Of a stretch of DNA of 64,000 nt, positions 1 through 8,811 are shown piece by piece. This DNA comes from Methanoplanus limicola DSM 2279 (GTDB lineage Archaea; Halobacteriota; Methanomicrobia; Methanomicrobiales; Methanomicrobiaceae): the NCBI RefSeq assembly GCF_000243255.1, contig NZ_CM001436.1:124692-188691 (forward strand). The letters run 5' to 3'. The notes below the pieces were generated by a model. The model saw only the letters and a list, made by a program, of their open reading frames with translations, made no database searches and was not told the origin of the DNA. Position 1 is the first letter of the stretch; each line of letters starts with the position of its first letter. The position numbers were made by a program, and so were the translations under genes.

Positions 1-1098
1 AAACGGCCCTTCTGCAATCTGTGAGAGGCCCTGCCTTGAAGAACCTGAAGAACCCGATGATAAAACTCCGCTTCTGCCCAGAATCTGCGCACTCTTGACT
101 CCGGTCATGATGGCCATGACTCTCACCTTACCCTCATAGTCATTGTTGATACGTGCACCCCATATAACATCAGCATGCGGATCAAGCTCATATGTAAGTG
201 TGCTGGCAATATCCTCTGCGTCTGAAAGTGTAAGGTCACTTCCACCAGTGATATGAATAAGACCTCCGGTTGCACCGCGATAATCTATGTCAAGAAGAGG
301 GTGGTTTAGACATTCATGAACAACGCTCTCAGATTTGTTCTGCTGCTTGCTCTCTCCGACAAGCATAACAGCAACGCCGCCCTTGCTCATAATTGCCCTC
401 ACATCAGCATAATCTATATTGATCAGTGATGGTTCAGTGATAGTTTCCGATATTCCTTTAACGGTCTCGGCAATTAGCTGATCCATGACTGAAAATGCCT
501 GTCCAAGCGGAAGATTTGGAACAAAGGACATAAGACGGTTGTTGTCCAGAACAATGACTGAGTCAGCCGCATTTGATAACGCTTCAAGACCCTCCTCGGC
601 CCTGATAAGCCTGGCTTTTTCAACCTGGAAAGGGTAACTGACCATGCCGACAACAATTGCACCCTGATCCTTTGCGATCTGAGCAACCACCGGTGCAACA
701 CCCGTACCAGTACCGCCGCCCATTCCGGCTGTAACAAATACAAGATCTGCATCCTGAAGCAGTCCTTCAAGAGTAGTCCTTGCCATCTCTGCCGCACGCT
801 TTCCGACATCCGGAAAACCGCCGGCACCAAGACCTTTTGTGAGTGACTTACCTACCAGAACCCTCTTATCGGCCTGGATCATCTCAAGGTGCTGTTTATC
901 AGTATTGACTGCAATTGTTTCGGCACCACGCACTTTCATGTGATAAAGCCTGTTAATTGTATTGTTGCCTGCACCTCCACAACCGACAATTACAATTCTT
1001 GGCTGACCAATGAAATCATCCTCTCCAATTACTCCGCTTCTTCTGCTGTTCTGATCACTCTCGGCATGTTTTAATGCCTCGTTAATTATGCTCTGCAT
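1..1098 (-). CDS. ftsZ: Cell division protein FtsZ (3' end cut by window edge)
   Basis: Tubulin-like GTPase that polymerises into the division ring at mid-cell. The reverse-strand reading frame is open for 366 codons from the ATG at 1098 to base 1 and has no stop, so only the extreme C-terminus is missing. Visible motifs are the N-terminal nucleotide-binding [12 protein letters not shown], the tubulin signature [13 protein letters not shown] and the synergy-loop region after NIDYADV. A clear AGGAGG (1107-1112, reverse strand) lies about 8 bases before the ATG. A small ribbon-helix-helix gene lies 103 bases upstream in the same direction, the arrangement seen for cdrS-ftsZ2 in haloarchaea. Identification is firm; whether it is the FtsZ1 or FtsZ2 paralogue cannot be settled without an alignment. 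Confidence 0.97.
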   Translation of the reverse strand, partial: MQSIINEALKHAESDQNSRRSGVIGEDDFIGQPRIVIVGCGGAGNNTINRLYHMKVRGAETIAVNTDKQHLEMIQADKRVLVGKSLTKGLGAGGFPDVGKRAAEMARTTLEGLLQDADLVFVTAGMGGGTGTGVAPVVAQIAKDQGAIVVGMVSYPFQVEKARLIRAEEGLEALSNAADSVIVLDNNRLMSFVPNLPLGQAFSVMDQLIAETVKGISETITEPSLINIDYADVRAIMSKGGVAVMLVGESKQQNKSESVVHECLNHPLLDIDYRGATGGLIHITGGSDLTLSDAEDIASTLTYELDPHADVIWGARINNDYEGKVRVMAIMTGVKSAQILGRSGVLSSGSSGSSRQGLSQIAEGPF

Positions 1099-1201
1099 AC
1101 AATAAACCTCCTAAATACCTCAATTTTATTTAAATACATGGAGAGAAGTCCGGTTATCCGCCGAAAAATCATAAACCCCTGTATATTGCTACTTTATTTC
1201 C

Positions 1202-1381
1202 TTACATTTTAAATGATATCTGTTCGCTGTCCATGATTACCCGGTTTGCATGTTTCTCTATCAGTTCACGAACAGAATACCTGATTGCCTCAGAAACCGT
1301 CGGGAATTCGCCTGCCTCCACAAGTTTATGAAGCATTGCAACCTGTTGTGAGGGCAGTCTGATTGTAACTCGCTCCATCAT
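1202..1381 (-). CDS. Small ribbon-helix-helix DNA-binding protein, CdrS-like
   Basis: A 59-residue protein starting MMERVTIRLPSQQ, with a short beta strand (RVTIRL) followed by two helices. This is the MetJ/CopG/Arc ribbon-helix-helix fold, which dimerises and reads DNA with the strand pair. It sits directly upstream of ftsZ in the same orientation. In haloarchaea the small RHH protein CdrS is co-transcribed with ftsZ2 and controls cell-division genes; equivalence here is inferred from fold, size and position. An in-frame ATG at 1414 would add 11 unlikely residues. The internal start at 1381 or 1378 is preferred because it fits the family's usual N-terminus and leaves the TGTCA-type repeats (1399-1476) outside the coding region. 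Confidence 0.82.
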   Translation of the reverse strand: MMERVTIRLPSQQVAMLHKLVEAGEFPTVSEAIRYSVRELIEKHANRVIMDSEQISFKM

Positions 1382-1398
1382 TGAAACCAACTGCGTCC

Positions 1399-1476
1399 GA
1401 CATTTGGCAGACATATGTCAGCCATGAGTCTGACATAGAGCACCCTCATGTCAGATTCAAATTTATTTTTCAGACA
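1399..1476 (-). promoter_or_regulatory. Cluster of GACA/TGTC half-sites upstream of the RHH gene (candidate operator)
   Basis: Upstream of the RHH gene the sequence carries GACAT (1399-1403), the palindrome GACATATGTC (1410-1419), TGACAT (1431-1436), ATGTCA (1448-1453) and CAGACA (1471-1476). An AT-rich block at 1459-1470 could serve as TATA box for leftward transcription. RHH proteins typically bind spaced short repeats, so autoregulation is a reasonable inference. Confidence 0.45.
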
Positions 1477-1587
1477 ATGAAATCATGCTACTGTATTGTA
1501 TTTAAACTTTATGAGTTGGACATACCGGCATTTCAAAAGAATATTTAGCTATTATAATACAATATTAGCCTGAAAGGAGATATTTTT

Positions 1588-2592
1588 TTGAGAGACAATT
1601 TCCCGAACAAGGTAATTCACGGAGGCCTTCTTCAGCTGGGACCGGATAATTATAATAAATATATAACAGATTACAGCGCGAGCATAAATCCCTGGCCGCC
1701 CGAAACAGGATGGAAACCTGATTTTAAAAGAATAAAAGACTACCCGGATGATACATACACCAGATTAAAAGAGGAGATTTCAGCATACCACAGAGTTAAA
1801 ACAGAAAATATAGCTGTTGGAAACGGATCAGTTGAGATAATAAGATCACTCTTTAAGGCCGTATTAAATCCGGGAGAGAACGTCCTGACAGAGAGGCATA
1901 CCTTTGGTGAGTACCGGTTTTCCGCAGAACTTGCAGGCGCATCATGCATACATGATCCAGAAACACCGCACAGATTAAGAGTGATATGCAACCCCAACAA
2001 TCCATCGGGGGAGATTGTTACCCGGGCAGAAATGCTGGCCATTGCTGATGAATGCTCAGAAAAAGAAGTAATGCTGTATGTTGATGAGGCATTTATGGAC
2101 CTTGCCGACAGTGACGAGAGCGTGACAGACTGCGGATATGATAACGTAATAATCAGCAGATCGCTCACAAAATCCTTCGCAATACCGGGACTCCGTATCG
2201 GTTACGGCATAGGCAATCCATCATTAATTAAAAAAATTGAGGCCATACGCCTCCCCTGGACAGTAAATTCCTTTGCAGAAGATTTTGCAATATCCGCAGT
2301 CAGAAATTATGACAGACTAAAAAATTCCAGAATAAAAATCCGGGCTGAGAGAGACTACCTCTGCGAAGGTCTAAAAAATCTTGGCCTGGATTATCATCCC
2401 CCTTCTGCAAATTATATCCTTTTCAGTACTGAAATTTTATCATCAGAACTTACCGGAAAACTTCTTAAAAAAGGATTTTATGTACGGGACTGCACATCAT
2501 TCGGCCTCCCCCGTTCCATCAGAATTGCTGTCCGGAAAAGAGAGGAGAATGAGAGACTGCTGGAGGCACTAAAAGAATGCTTGCACTCATAA
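1588..2592 (+). CDS. cobD: L-threonine-O-3-phosphate decarboxylase (CobD), class I/II PLP enzyme
   Basis: A PLP-dependent, histidinol-phosphate-aminotransferase-like enzyme of 334 residues. The N-terminal HGG followed by DYSASINPW is the CobD signature that separates it from HisC; SRSLTKSFAIPGLRIGY contains the PLP lysine and the domain-closing arginine. The expected reaction decarboxylates L-threonine phosphate to (R)-1-amino-2-propanol phosphate, the linker of the cobamide nucleotide loop. Translation probably starts at TTG 1588, about 9 bases after AAGGAGAT. The gene overlaps cobY by 16 bases, so the two are translationally linked and act in the same pathway. HisC activity is the main alternative, made less likely by the cobY neighbour. 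Confidence 0.85.
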   Translation: MRDNFPNKVIHGGLLQLGPDNYNKYITDYSASINPWPPETGWKPDFKRIKDYPDDTYTRLKEEISAYHRVKTENIAVGNGSVEIIRSLFKAVLNPGENVLTERHTFGEYRFSAELAGASCIHDPETPHRLRVICNPNNPSGEIVTRAEMLAIADECSEKEVMLYVDEAFMDLADSDESVTDCGYDNVIISRSLTKSFAIPGLRIGYGIGNPSLIKKIEAIRLPWTVNSFAEDFAISAVRNYDRLKNSRIKIRAERDYLCEGLKNLGLDYHPPSANYILFSTEILSSELTGKLLKKGFYVRDCTSFGLPRSIRIAVRKREENERLLEALKECLHS

Positions 2593-3185
2593 TGGCAGGG
2601 GGCAGAGGCACAAGACTTGGAATGGGCGAAAAGCCGCTTGTCAGAATTCTGGACAGACCGATGATAGATTATATATTACAGGCTTTTGAGAGCGCAGGGC
2701 ATGAACCTATAATCGCACTCTCGGACAACGTGCCCATGACAAAGAACTGGTGCAGAGTAAACGGGGTTGAATATTACTGCGCCGGCGGGCTTGGATATGT
2801 GGAAGACCTGATAGAATTTACAAGAGAAACCAATGAGAGATCGGCATTCCTCACATGCGCTTCAGACATCCCGGGAATCACCAGCCGGACGATAAATGAG
2901 ATATGCATGAAGTATTCGCAGTCAGGGAAGGATTCATGCTCAGTGTGGATTCCGGAAGACCTTGTCAGAGAGATCAGTTTCAGCTGCGGTTACCGTGAAA
3001 ATATTGAAGGGGTAAAAGCCTGCCCCACCGGACTGAATATAGTAAAAGGAAGTATGATTGAAGAGGAACAGGACGAACTGAAAGTAATTTCGGATGACAT
3101 CTCACTTGGGTATAATATCAACACACCGGATGAACTCTCACTCTTTGAAAAATTCCTGAAATCCGACAGAAAAGGCATATTCTGA
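2577..3185 (+). CDS. cobY: NTP:adenosylcobinamide-phosphate nucleotidyltransferase CobY
   Basis: A 202-residue MobA-like nucleotidyltransferase. The N-terminus LALIMAGGRGTRLG followed by EKPL is the NTP-binding motif of this fold. In archaea CobY replaces the bacterial CobU and transfers GMP to adenosylcobinamide phosphate during corrinoid salvage and synthesis. Its start codon lies inside the end of cobD, supporting an operon of cobamide-assembly genes. A molybdenum-cofactor MobA is the alternative, but length and neighbour favour CobY. A seven-T tract follows the stop. Confidence 0.88.
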   Translation: MLALIMAGGRGTRLGMGEKPLVRILDRPMIDYILQAFESAGHEPIIALSDNVPMTKNWCRVNGVEYYCAGGLGYVEDLIEFTRETNERSAFLTCASDIPGITSRTINEICMKYSQSGKDSCSVWIPEDLVREISFSCGYRENIEGVKACPTGLNIVKGSMIEEEQDELKVISDDISLGYNINTPDELSLFEKFLKSDRKGIF

Positions 3186-3203
3186 AATTATCATCCCGGT
3201 TCC

Positions 3204-3210
3204 TTTTTTT
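3204..3210 (+). terminator. T-tract terminator after cobY
   Basis: Seven consecutive T residues lie about 20 bases after the cobY stop. Archaeal RNA polymerase terminates at such oligo-T runs. The next gene has its own AT-rich promoter-like sequence near 3240. Confidence 0.45.
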
Positions 3211-3263
3211 ACTGCTCTGTCACCAGCAAAAAAATATTAACATTATAAAACAACCTTATTTTC

Positions 3264-4493
3264 ATGGATTCTTCCAGAGAGATCGAACTTGAAGGGCACA
3301 TCATAGATTCAGGCATAATGACCCGCGTGTATGATAAAATAATAGATATGGGGGGTAATTTTGAACTCATTACATTTGATGTGGGCAAAAAAAAGCAGGA
3401 TATAAGTTATGCCCGGCTTATAGTGACAGCAGAATCCGAAGAACTTTTAGAGGAGATCCTGAGCGAACTTCACCGACTCGGAGCCAAAATGCCGGAAGTG
3501 GAGGACGTCGCACTGAAAGCAGCAGAGGCAGACAGGGTAGTCCCAAAGGGTTTTTATTCAACAACAAACCACCCGACATTTCTCAAATACAATGACAGAT
3601 GGATAGATGTTGAAGATATTGAGATGGACTGCCTGATAATTATAAAACCTGATGAAGACAGGGCAGTGTGCACCCCGCTGTCAAGGCTCAAAAAAGGAGA
3701 CCTAGTCGTAATCGGAGAGAAGGGAGTCAGAATTGTCCCTCCGGAGAGATCCAGGAAGGTAAATTCCTTTGAATTCATGCAGAATACTGTCTCATCCGAA
3801 AGGCCGAGCGAGACGATCATCGCCAAAATTGCGGATGAGATGCTTGAGATCAGGAAAAACGGAGGTAAAATCGGAATTGTCGGCGGCCCTGCAATAATCC
3901 ATACAAGGGCAGCCCCGGCACTTGCTGAGATTATCAGGGAAGGTTATGTCGATGTCCTCTTTGGCGGGAATGCACTTGCCACCCATGATATAGAATACAA
4001 TCTCTTCGGGACATCTCTCGGTATGGAGCTTGACTCCGGGAAACTGACACCTGGCGGGCATAAGAACCACATCTATGCAATCAGCGAGGTAATAAGGGCA
4101 GGGTCCATCAGGAATGCAGTAGAACAGGGAATTATAAAGAAGGGTATCATGTATGAATGCGTGAAAAACGATGTCCCGTTCATACTTGCAGGGTCAATAC
4201 GTGATGACGGCCCCCTGCCGGATGTCATAACTGACGTTGTTGAAGCGCAGGATATGATGAGAGAGTATCTCCACGGCCTTGATATGGTAATTATGATTGG
4301 CACACTGCTCCACTCAGTTGCTATAGGAAACTGCCTGCCATCTTTTGTAAAGACCATCTGTGTCGATATTAACCCGGCATCGGTGACAAAACTGATGGAC
4401 AGGGGGACAAGCCAGGCTATCGGTGTTGTAAGTGATGCAGGTGCATTCCTGCCGCTCCTTGCAAAATCACTCAGCAAAAAGAGCCAGGAATAA
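3264..4493 (+). CDS. LOR/SDH-type archaeal ornithine cyclodeaminase-like enzyme (TIGR00300 family)
   Basis: A 409-residue two-part protein. Residues 1 to about 90 form the LOR/SDH N-terminal domain (begins REIELEGHIIDSG). The C-terminal half has a Rossmann-type segment with GKIGIVGGPAIIHT, FGGNALATHDIE, LGGH-like GGHKNHIYA and a DINPASVTKLMDRG stretch near the end. This composition matches the archaeal family once called bifunctional LOR/SDH conserved domain, members of which convert ornithine to proline and ammonia using NAD. It is unrelated to the mu-crystallin-type cyclodeaminase. ATG 3264 lies close behind a TATA-like ATTATAAAAC (3242-3251), so the leader is very short or absent. It stands alone, so the reaction rests on family knowledge only. 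Confidence 0.8.
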   Translation: MDSSREIELEGHIIDSGIMTRVYDKIIDMGGNFELITFDVGKKKQDISYARLIVTAESEELLEEILSELHRLGAKMPEVEDVALKAAEADRVVPKGFYSTTNHPTFLKYNDRWIDVEDIEMDCLIIIKPDEDRAVCTPLSRLKKGDLVVIGEKGVRIVPPERSRKVNSFEFMQNTVSSERPSETIIAKIADEMLEIRKNGGKIGIVGGPAIIHTRAAPALAEIIREGYVDVLFGGNALATHDIEYNLFGTSLGMELDSGKLTPGGHKNHIYAISEVIRAGSIRNAVEQGIIKKGIMYECVKNDVPFILAGSIRDDGPLPDVITDVVEAQDMMREYLHGLDMVIMIGTLLHSVAIGNCLPSFVKTICVDINPASVTKLMDRGTSQAIGVVSDAGAFLPLLAKSLSKKSQE

Positions 4494-4676
4494 AAATATA
4501 AATGAAATTCCGGATTAAAACCCGGAGAAATTAATTTTTCCGGGATGAAAGGCCGTCCCTCAATAAATCCCGTGCAGACACACACAAAAATAAAATTAAT
4601 TTATCCCTCTGATTTTACTCCCTCTGCCGGACGGCAGCAGAACCGGACATTTTTTTTGATTTTTACAGATCTCTCT

Positions 4677-5663
4677 TCATCTCGTCAGAGGCATGCAGTA
4701 AGGCTTCTCCTCATCCAGCACAAACTCCCATTCCTCTTTGCAGCGGCAGCCCCTCTCAAAGAGTGACCTTAACAGTTCACGATCATAATTGAGTGAATAT
4801 GTCCTTATGCCGTCAACGATGTCATGGTCACATTCCCCGCAGTTATGAGGGCCGCGCATCTTACCACCGCCGACAGGATCGCATAATATGTGCCTCTCAG
4901 CATCAATTAAGACATCAAGGACACTCCACAGATATGGCGGGCGGTATTCACGCCTCTTCCAGTAATGCTCAACCTCAGTCCTCCCCTGTATTGTACAGAG
5001 ATTCATTGAGATAATATCAGAATATTCCGAACATTCACGGAGGGATTTTTTCATGTCGTCAATTGCCTCTTTTTCTGTGAGAAATAACGGCTTCATCATA
5101 AGATAGGTCTTAACACCAGCACCGGCGGCCCTGACCTCGCCTGCCGCACCTTTGTATTCATCAAAGGTAAGACCCTTATCTATACATTTCTCCCGGATGA
5201 AATCATCGGTGGTCTCAAGGCCCATTGCAATGTAAAGCGGAATTTCATGTGTGCCGTCATTGACTGCATCCAAAAAACCCTTTACAGATTCTCTCTGCAC
5301 ATACTCAGCCCTCGTCTCGGCAATGACAATCTTTCCCCTGAAAACACCGCCGGCATATTCCAGCACCTCAGGGGGAACCTCCTCAGGATCAAAGAAACTT
5401 CCGGATGTGAAGATCTTAATCATATCAAACCCAAAGAGATCAAAGTTCTCCTTTACCCAGTTTACCTGCGCGATAAGCCTCTTTCCAAGGTCTTCATCGC
5501 AGATATCATGGTATCTCTCAAAACGGTACCCGCACATCAGGCATTTATTCCACCTGCATCCCGATGTCTTAAAAATCACTGTGAGGCATTTTACTTCCGC
5601 CCCGCTGTAGTTATCCGTGCCAGGCCAGCACGCCAGAGGTTTCTCAGTTGTAACAGATATCAT
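4677..5663 (-). CDS. Archaeosine biosynthesis radical SAM protein RaSEA
   Basis: A 328-residue radical SAM enzyme. The cluster cysteines are C36, C41 and C44 in SGCRWNKCLMCGYRF, a C-x4-C-x2-C spacing rather than the usual C-x3-C-x2-C. The segments FTSGSFFDPEEVP, AETRAEYV and GLETTDDFIREKCI match the family that works with ArcS to turn lysine-modified preQ0 into archaeosine at tRNA position 15. Extra cysteines sit near the C-terminus (GCRCKEEWEF). The start at 5663 leaves only 29 bases to the divergent surface-protein gene, so the promoters overlap coding sequence. No archaeosine partner gene is visible in the window. Assigned from recalled family motifs. Confidence 0.85.
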   Translation of the reverse strand: MISVTTEKPLACWPGTDNYSGAEVKCLTVIFKTSGCRWNKCLMCGYRFERYHDICDEDLGKRLIAQVNWVKENFDLFGFDMIKIFTSGSFFDPEEVPPEVLEYAGGVFRGKIVIAETRAEYVQRESVKGFLDAVNDGTHEIPLYIAMGLETTDDFIREKCIDKGLTFDEYKGAAGEVRAAGAGVKTYLMMKPLFLTEKEAIDDMKKSLRECSEYSDIISMNLCTIQGRTEVEHYWKRREYRPPYLWSVLDVLIDAERHILCDPVGGGKMRGPHNCGECDHDIVDGIRTYSLNYDRELLRSLFERGCRCKEEWEFVLDEEKPYCMPLTR

Positions 5664-5692
5664 TTAGTGTTAGTAGTTATGATCGTGTAGAT

Positions 5693-6799
5693 ATGAAAAA
5701 GATCTGCTGGATACTGCTGATAGCAGCAGCTGCCATATGCACAGGATCAGCATATGTCATGAACTATGATATGCCGGCAACCGTGTATGAAGGCGACATG
5801 ATAATCGCTGAGGGAACAGGCACACTGCCGGCCGGAACAACGATGGAACTTGTCCTGTACTCCAATATCAATTCAATAGTTGAAGTTGACAGACAGTCAT
5901 TTGTTGTTCAGGAGGGCGGAGGCTGGTCAGTCTCTTTTGACACAACCGGACTTAAACCGGGACAGTACAAACTTGAAGTGCCTAAAGGGTATAAGGAAAA
6001 TCTCGGCGGAAGTTCTGATATAACAAAAATATTCAGTATTGTTGACCGTTCAGGTGAGATTTTTCTGACATCACCTGCGGAGCAGAAGTTCAACGGAATT
6101 CTTGAGGTTACCGGAAGAAGCACAACGAGGGGTGACAGAGGAATTGAGATAATGGCAAAGAATGATGAAGGTACCGTCTTTCCCAGAGAATGGGTGAGCA
6201 CAGACAGCGCCGGAAGCTTCTCGGTTAAAATTCCGGTGTACAAAGAAGGCACCTATCAGGTATATTTCTACGATCCAAAAGGAGTTATCAGGCACACTGA
6301 TTATTATCTGATACCATCTTCTCCGACAGTCCAGCCAACAGTTCCAGGAAGCACGGCAAAACCATCCACAACCATAAAACCTCTGTCAGCAGAGGCTTTC
6401 GCATCCGTTTCATCACCTGCCTACTTTAAGGCGGAGACTGCAACCGGAGAACTTCATGTATATACTTCAGAAGGAAAGGACTGGATACTATGCTATAATG
6501 ACGGCAAAGGCGCATCTGTCACCATCAATAACCACCAGAGCACAACTGCCGAGGAGTTCACAATTCCGGTGAGCGGAAAGACAGTTTACATAAGAGTCTG
6601 TCCTGCAAGTGAATCTGAGAGCGGATATGTAAAGATAAATGCTGAGGGCGCTTCATCACTGACTGTAAGCGCAGACGCATCAGAGTATTTTGATGACCTG
6701 TCAAAGGCAGAAGCAACACAGTCAGGCCCTGAAACAATAATAGGCACACTTACAGCAGTAATTCTGTCCATTATTGCAGTATCTCTCAGAAGAAGATAA
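5693..6799 (+). CDS. Secreted surface protein with C-terminal membrane anchor
   Basis: A 368-residue exported protein. It has an N-terminal signal peptide (MKKICWILLIAAAAICTGSA), two beta-rich repeats of about 100 residues with Ig-like character (YEGDMIIAEGTGTLPAGT and later ILEVTGRSTTRGDRGIEI), a Ser/Thr/Pro-rich linker near residues 205-230, a second beta domain, and a C-terminal hydrophobic helix ending in SLRRR. This layout is typical of archaeal cell-envelope proteins tethered by the tail. No enzymatic motif is visible. It may belong to the MEMO-type or DUF3821-like surface proteins of methanogens, but that is a guess. A T-tract follows the stop. Confidence 0.85.
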   Translation: MKKICWILLIAAAAICTGSAYVMNYDMPATVYEGDMIIAEGTGTLPAGTTMELVLYSNINSIVEVDRQSFVVQEGGGWSVSFDTTGLKPGQYKLEVPKGYKENLGGSSDITKIFSIVDRSGEIFLTSPAEQKFNGILEVTGRSTTRGDRGIEIMAKNDEGTVFPREWVSTDSAGSFSVKIPVYKEGTYQVYFYDPKGVIRHTDYYLIPSSPTVQPTVPGSTAKPSTTIKPLSAEAFASVSSPAYFKAETATGELHVYTSEGKDWILCYNDGKGASVTINNHQSTTAEEFTIPVSGKTVYIRVCPASESESGYVKINAEGASSLTVSADASEYFDDLSKAEATQSGPETIIGTLTAVILSIIAVSLRRR

Positions 6800-6808
6800 A
6801 ATCAAATC

Positions 6809-6815
6809 TTTTTTT
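6809..6815 (+). terminator. T-tract terminator before tRNA-Ser
   Basis: A seven-T run directly after the surface-protein gene. The downstream AACTATAAG (about 6816-6824) is at the right distance to be the TATA element of the tRNA gene. Confidence 0.4.
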
Positions 6816-6844
6816 AACTATAAGCCACAACATTAGTAGAGCGG

Positions 6845-6928
6845 GCCGAGATAGTCTAGTCCGGTAAGGCGGTGGCCTTGAAAGCCACTGGTGATTCCAC
6901 CTCAGGAGTTCAAATCTCCTTCTCGGCG
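6845..6928 (+). tRNA. tRNA-Ser (anticodon UGA)
   Basis: Acceptor stem GCCGAGA (6845-6851) pairs with TCTCGGC (6921-6927), followed by discriminator G. The anticodon arm is GTGGC-CTTGAAA-GCCAC with anticodon TGA. A long variable arm (GGTG/CACC) marks a serine tRNA, and the T arm is AGGAG-TTCAAAT-CTCCT. There is no intron and no encoded CCA. A T-run at 6933-6937 follows. Confidence 0.96.
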
Positions 6929-6932
6929 CTCC

Positions 6933-6937
6933 TTTTT
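6933..6937 (+). terminator. T-tract after tRNA-Ser
   Basis: Five T residues five bases after the tRNA 3' end, consistent with archaeal oligo-T termination of the tRNA transcript. Confidence 0.4.
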
Positions 6938-7114
6938 GAAATATAATTCCTTTACCGGGAGGATTAGATCGTGTCCTTCCGGCCGGGAATAAAAATTAAC
7001 TTCAATAATGGCAGATTAATAATATCAAATACAATTACCTCTATCATATATCTGTGCTTTTTTCGTTAATTTTAAAGAGATTAAGTTCTAACTCTTTCAT
7101 GAGGCAAACTTTAC

Positions 7115-7339
7115 ATGTGTATTGCAGTCCCGGCAGAAGTTCTGGAGATAAAGGACGGAAATAAAGCCGTTGTAGATTACGGCAACCTTCAGCAGGAAGT
7201 AAGAATAGATCTTGTTGATGTAAATGTAGGCGAATTCGTATTAGTCCACGTAGGCTTTGCTATACAGAAGCTGAGCCGTGAGGATGCCCTTCAGACCCGC
7301 CAGATCTTTAAGGAGGTCTATGCGGCTATGGAGGAGTGA
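7115..7339 (+). CDS. hypC: [NiFe] hydrogenase maturation chaperone HypC
   Basis: A 74-residue HypC/HupF family chaperone with the diagnostic MCIAVPAEV N-terminus; Cys2 carries the Fe(CN)2CO precursor and contacts the hydrogenase large subunit. It acts with HypD as scaffold for the cofactor and delivers it to apo-hydrogenase. It is the first gene of a three-gene overlapping operon with hypA and hypE; its TGA stop shares bases with the hypA ATG (TGATG). A GAGG ribosome site lies about 12 bases before the start. Methanogens need it for F420-reducing, Mvh-type and membrane hydrogenases. Confidence 0.96.
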   Translation: MCIAVPAEVLEIKDGNKAVVDYGNLQQEVRIDLVDVNVGEFVLVHVGFAIQKLSREDALQTRQIFKEVYAAMEE

Positions 7340-7680
7340 TGCACGAATATTCAATAGCATACGATATTTTTGCAACCGCAAAAAAGACAGCCCTTGACAA
7401 CTCCGCCACCATGGTCAGAAAGGTCCACATGTCTGTCGGAGAGATGACAATGATCAATCCCGAACAGGTGGTATTTTTATTCAACACCATGAAGGATGAA
7501 GACCCGCTCTTTAAGGACTGTATCCTCGAATATACCGACACACCCGTAAAATCGGTTTGCAAATGTGGATATGAGGGCAGTGAAAAATATGTATGTCCTG
7601 ACTGCGGCGGCATGCCTGAAATTGTGGATGGCAGGGAAGTGAGAGTCACAAATATCGAAATAGAGGTTGACGAAGAATGA
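7339..7680 (+). CDS. hypA: [NiFe] hydrogenase nickel-insertion protein HypA
   Basis: A 113-residue HypA/HybF protein. MHEYSIA carries His2, the nickel ligand, and Glu3. The zinc-binding loop is near residues 75-95, with CKCGYEG and CPDCGG. HypA inserts nickel into the hydrogenase large subunit, usually with HypB, which is not in this window. A GTG at 7336 is also in frame, but the ATG at 7339 puts His at position 2, required in this family. The gene overlaps hypE by 4 bases (ATGA). Confidence 0.95.
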   Translation: MHEYSIAYDIFATAKKTALDNSATMVRKVHMSVGEMTMINPEQVVFLFNTMKDEDPLFKDCILEYTDTPVKSVCKCGYEGSEKYVCPDCGGMPEIVDGREVRVTNIEIEVDEE

Positions 7681-8675
7681 AGATCAATATGATGCATGGT
7701 GCGGGAGGTGCTGTTTTTGGAGAACTTCTCGGAGAGACACTGACAAAATATAAAAACAACAATGCCGGCGGGATAGGACTTGAATCACTTGATGACGGCG
7801 CTGTAATCCCAATTGACGGGAAAAATATTGTTCTGACAACCGATTCGCATGTTGTAAGGCCGCTCTTCTTCCCCGGAGGAGACATAGGAAGAATTGCGGT
7901 ATGCGGGACTGCAAACGATCTGGCAATGATGGGGGGAAAACCGCTCGCCCTCACATGCTCAATGATCATTGAAGAGGGTTTTGACATTGAAATCCTGGAA
8001 AGAATAGTTCAGTCCATGGACAGTGCCCTTGAAGAGGCAGGCGCTTCAATCGTTACCGGAGATACAAAAGTGCTTGCAAAGGGTGAAATTGACGGCATAG
8101 CCATAAACACCGCCGGAATAGGGATAGCTGAAAAACCGGTACGTGACAGTGCCTTAAAACCCGGAGACATAATAATTGTCAGCGGTACTCTCGGTGATCA
8201 CGGACTTGCCATTATGACAAGCCGGGAAGGGTTTGACTTTGGCGAACAGATAAGATCTGATGTTGCTCCGGTATGGAATCTCGTAAACGCTGCAATGCAG
8301 GCAGGAGAAGTACACGCAATGAAGGACCCCACAAGGGGCGGCTTTTCAAATGCAATCAATGAGATGGCAGAAAAGTCCGGGGTCCAGGTCAGAATTTCGG
8401 AAGAGAGCCTGCCAATCAGAAGAAGTGTAAGGAGTGCCTCAGAACTTCTCGGTATAAACCCGCTTGACGTTGCAAATGAAGGCAAGGTCGTAATGGGTGT
8501 CGCACCGGAGGACGCAGAAGCTATCCTCGCTGCAATCAAAAAAGACAAATATGGAAAAGATGCAGCAATTGTCGGCAGAGTAGTTGAAGGAAAATCAGTG
8601 ATTATGGAAACCGGAATCGGGGGCGAGAGATTTATCGAACCGCCGGTGGGAGATCCGGTTCCAAGAGTGTGCTGA
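7677..8675 (+). CDS. hypE: [NiFe] hydrogenase maturation protein HypE
   Basis: A 332-residue AIRS/PurM-like ATPase. N-terminal MMHGAGGAVF and internal DDGAVIPIDG form the ATP site, KDPTRGGFSNAINEMA is a family motif, and the protein ends in DPVPRVC. The terminal cysteine is the residue that is carbamoylated and dehydrated to the thiocyanate that supplies CN ligands for the NiFe site (family knowledge). The usual end is PRIC; Val for Ile is conservative. The start overlaps the hypA stop, so hypC-hypA-hypE are translationally coupled. Confidence 0.96.
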   Translation: MKINMMHGAGGAVFGELLGETLTKYKNNNAGGIGLESLDDGAVIPIDGKNIVLTTDSHVVRPLFFPGGDIGRIAVCGTANDLAMMGGKPLALTCSMIIEEGFDIEILERIVQSMDSALEEAGASIVTGDTKVLAKGEIDGIAINTAGIGIAEKPVRDSALKPGDIIIVSGTLGDHGLAIMTSREGFDFGEQIRSDVAPVWNLVNAAMQAGEVHAMKDPTRGGFSNAINEMAEKSGVQVRISEESLPIRRSVRSASELLGINPLDVANEGKVVMGVAPEDAEAILAAIKKDKYGKDAAIVGRVVEGKSVIMETGIGGERFIEPPVGDPVPRVC

Positions 8676-8697
8676 ATATATCAAAACCAAAGTCATC

Positions 8698-8703
8698 TTT
8701 TTT
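8698..8703 (+). terminator. T-tract after the hyp operon
   Basis: Six T residues 23 bases after the hypE stop, followed by a long gap before pyrC. It may also form part of an AT-rich promoter element (TTTTATAAATT). Confidence 0.35.
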
Positions 8704-8811
8704 ATAAATTGTAACATACAATACCAGAGTTATCACGATATCAGAATCAGCCGGAAATTTGCATTGGTCCGGATAAATTCAAAAAAAAGGGATTAATAAA
8801 GGGGAATACAG

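Noticed and set aside
474-830. 118-codon reverse frame inside ftsZ
   Set aside because: It is out of frame with the clear FtsZ reading frame and has no family resemblance; a shadow of the real gene.
1123-1136. TATA box for ftsZ (TATTTAAATAAAAT, reverse strand)
   Set aside because: Start of transcription 25 bases on would fall at or past the AGGAGG site, so it would remove the ribosome site; co-transcription from the RHH gene is likelier.
1588-2592. Histidinol-phosphate aminotransferase (HisC)
   Set aside because: Fold is shared, but the N-terminal HGG...SASINP pattern and the overlap with cobY point to CobD.
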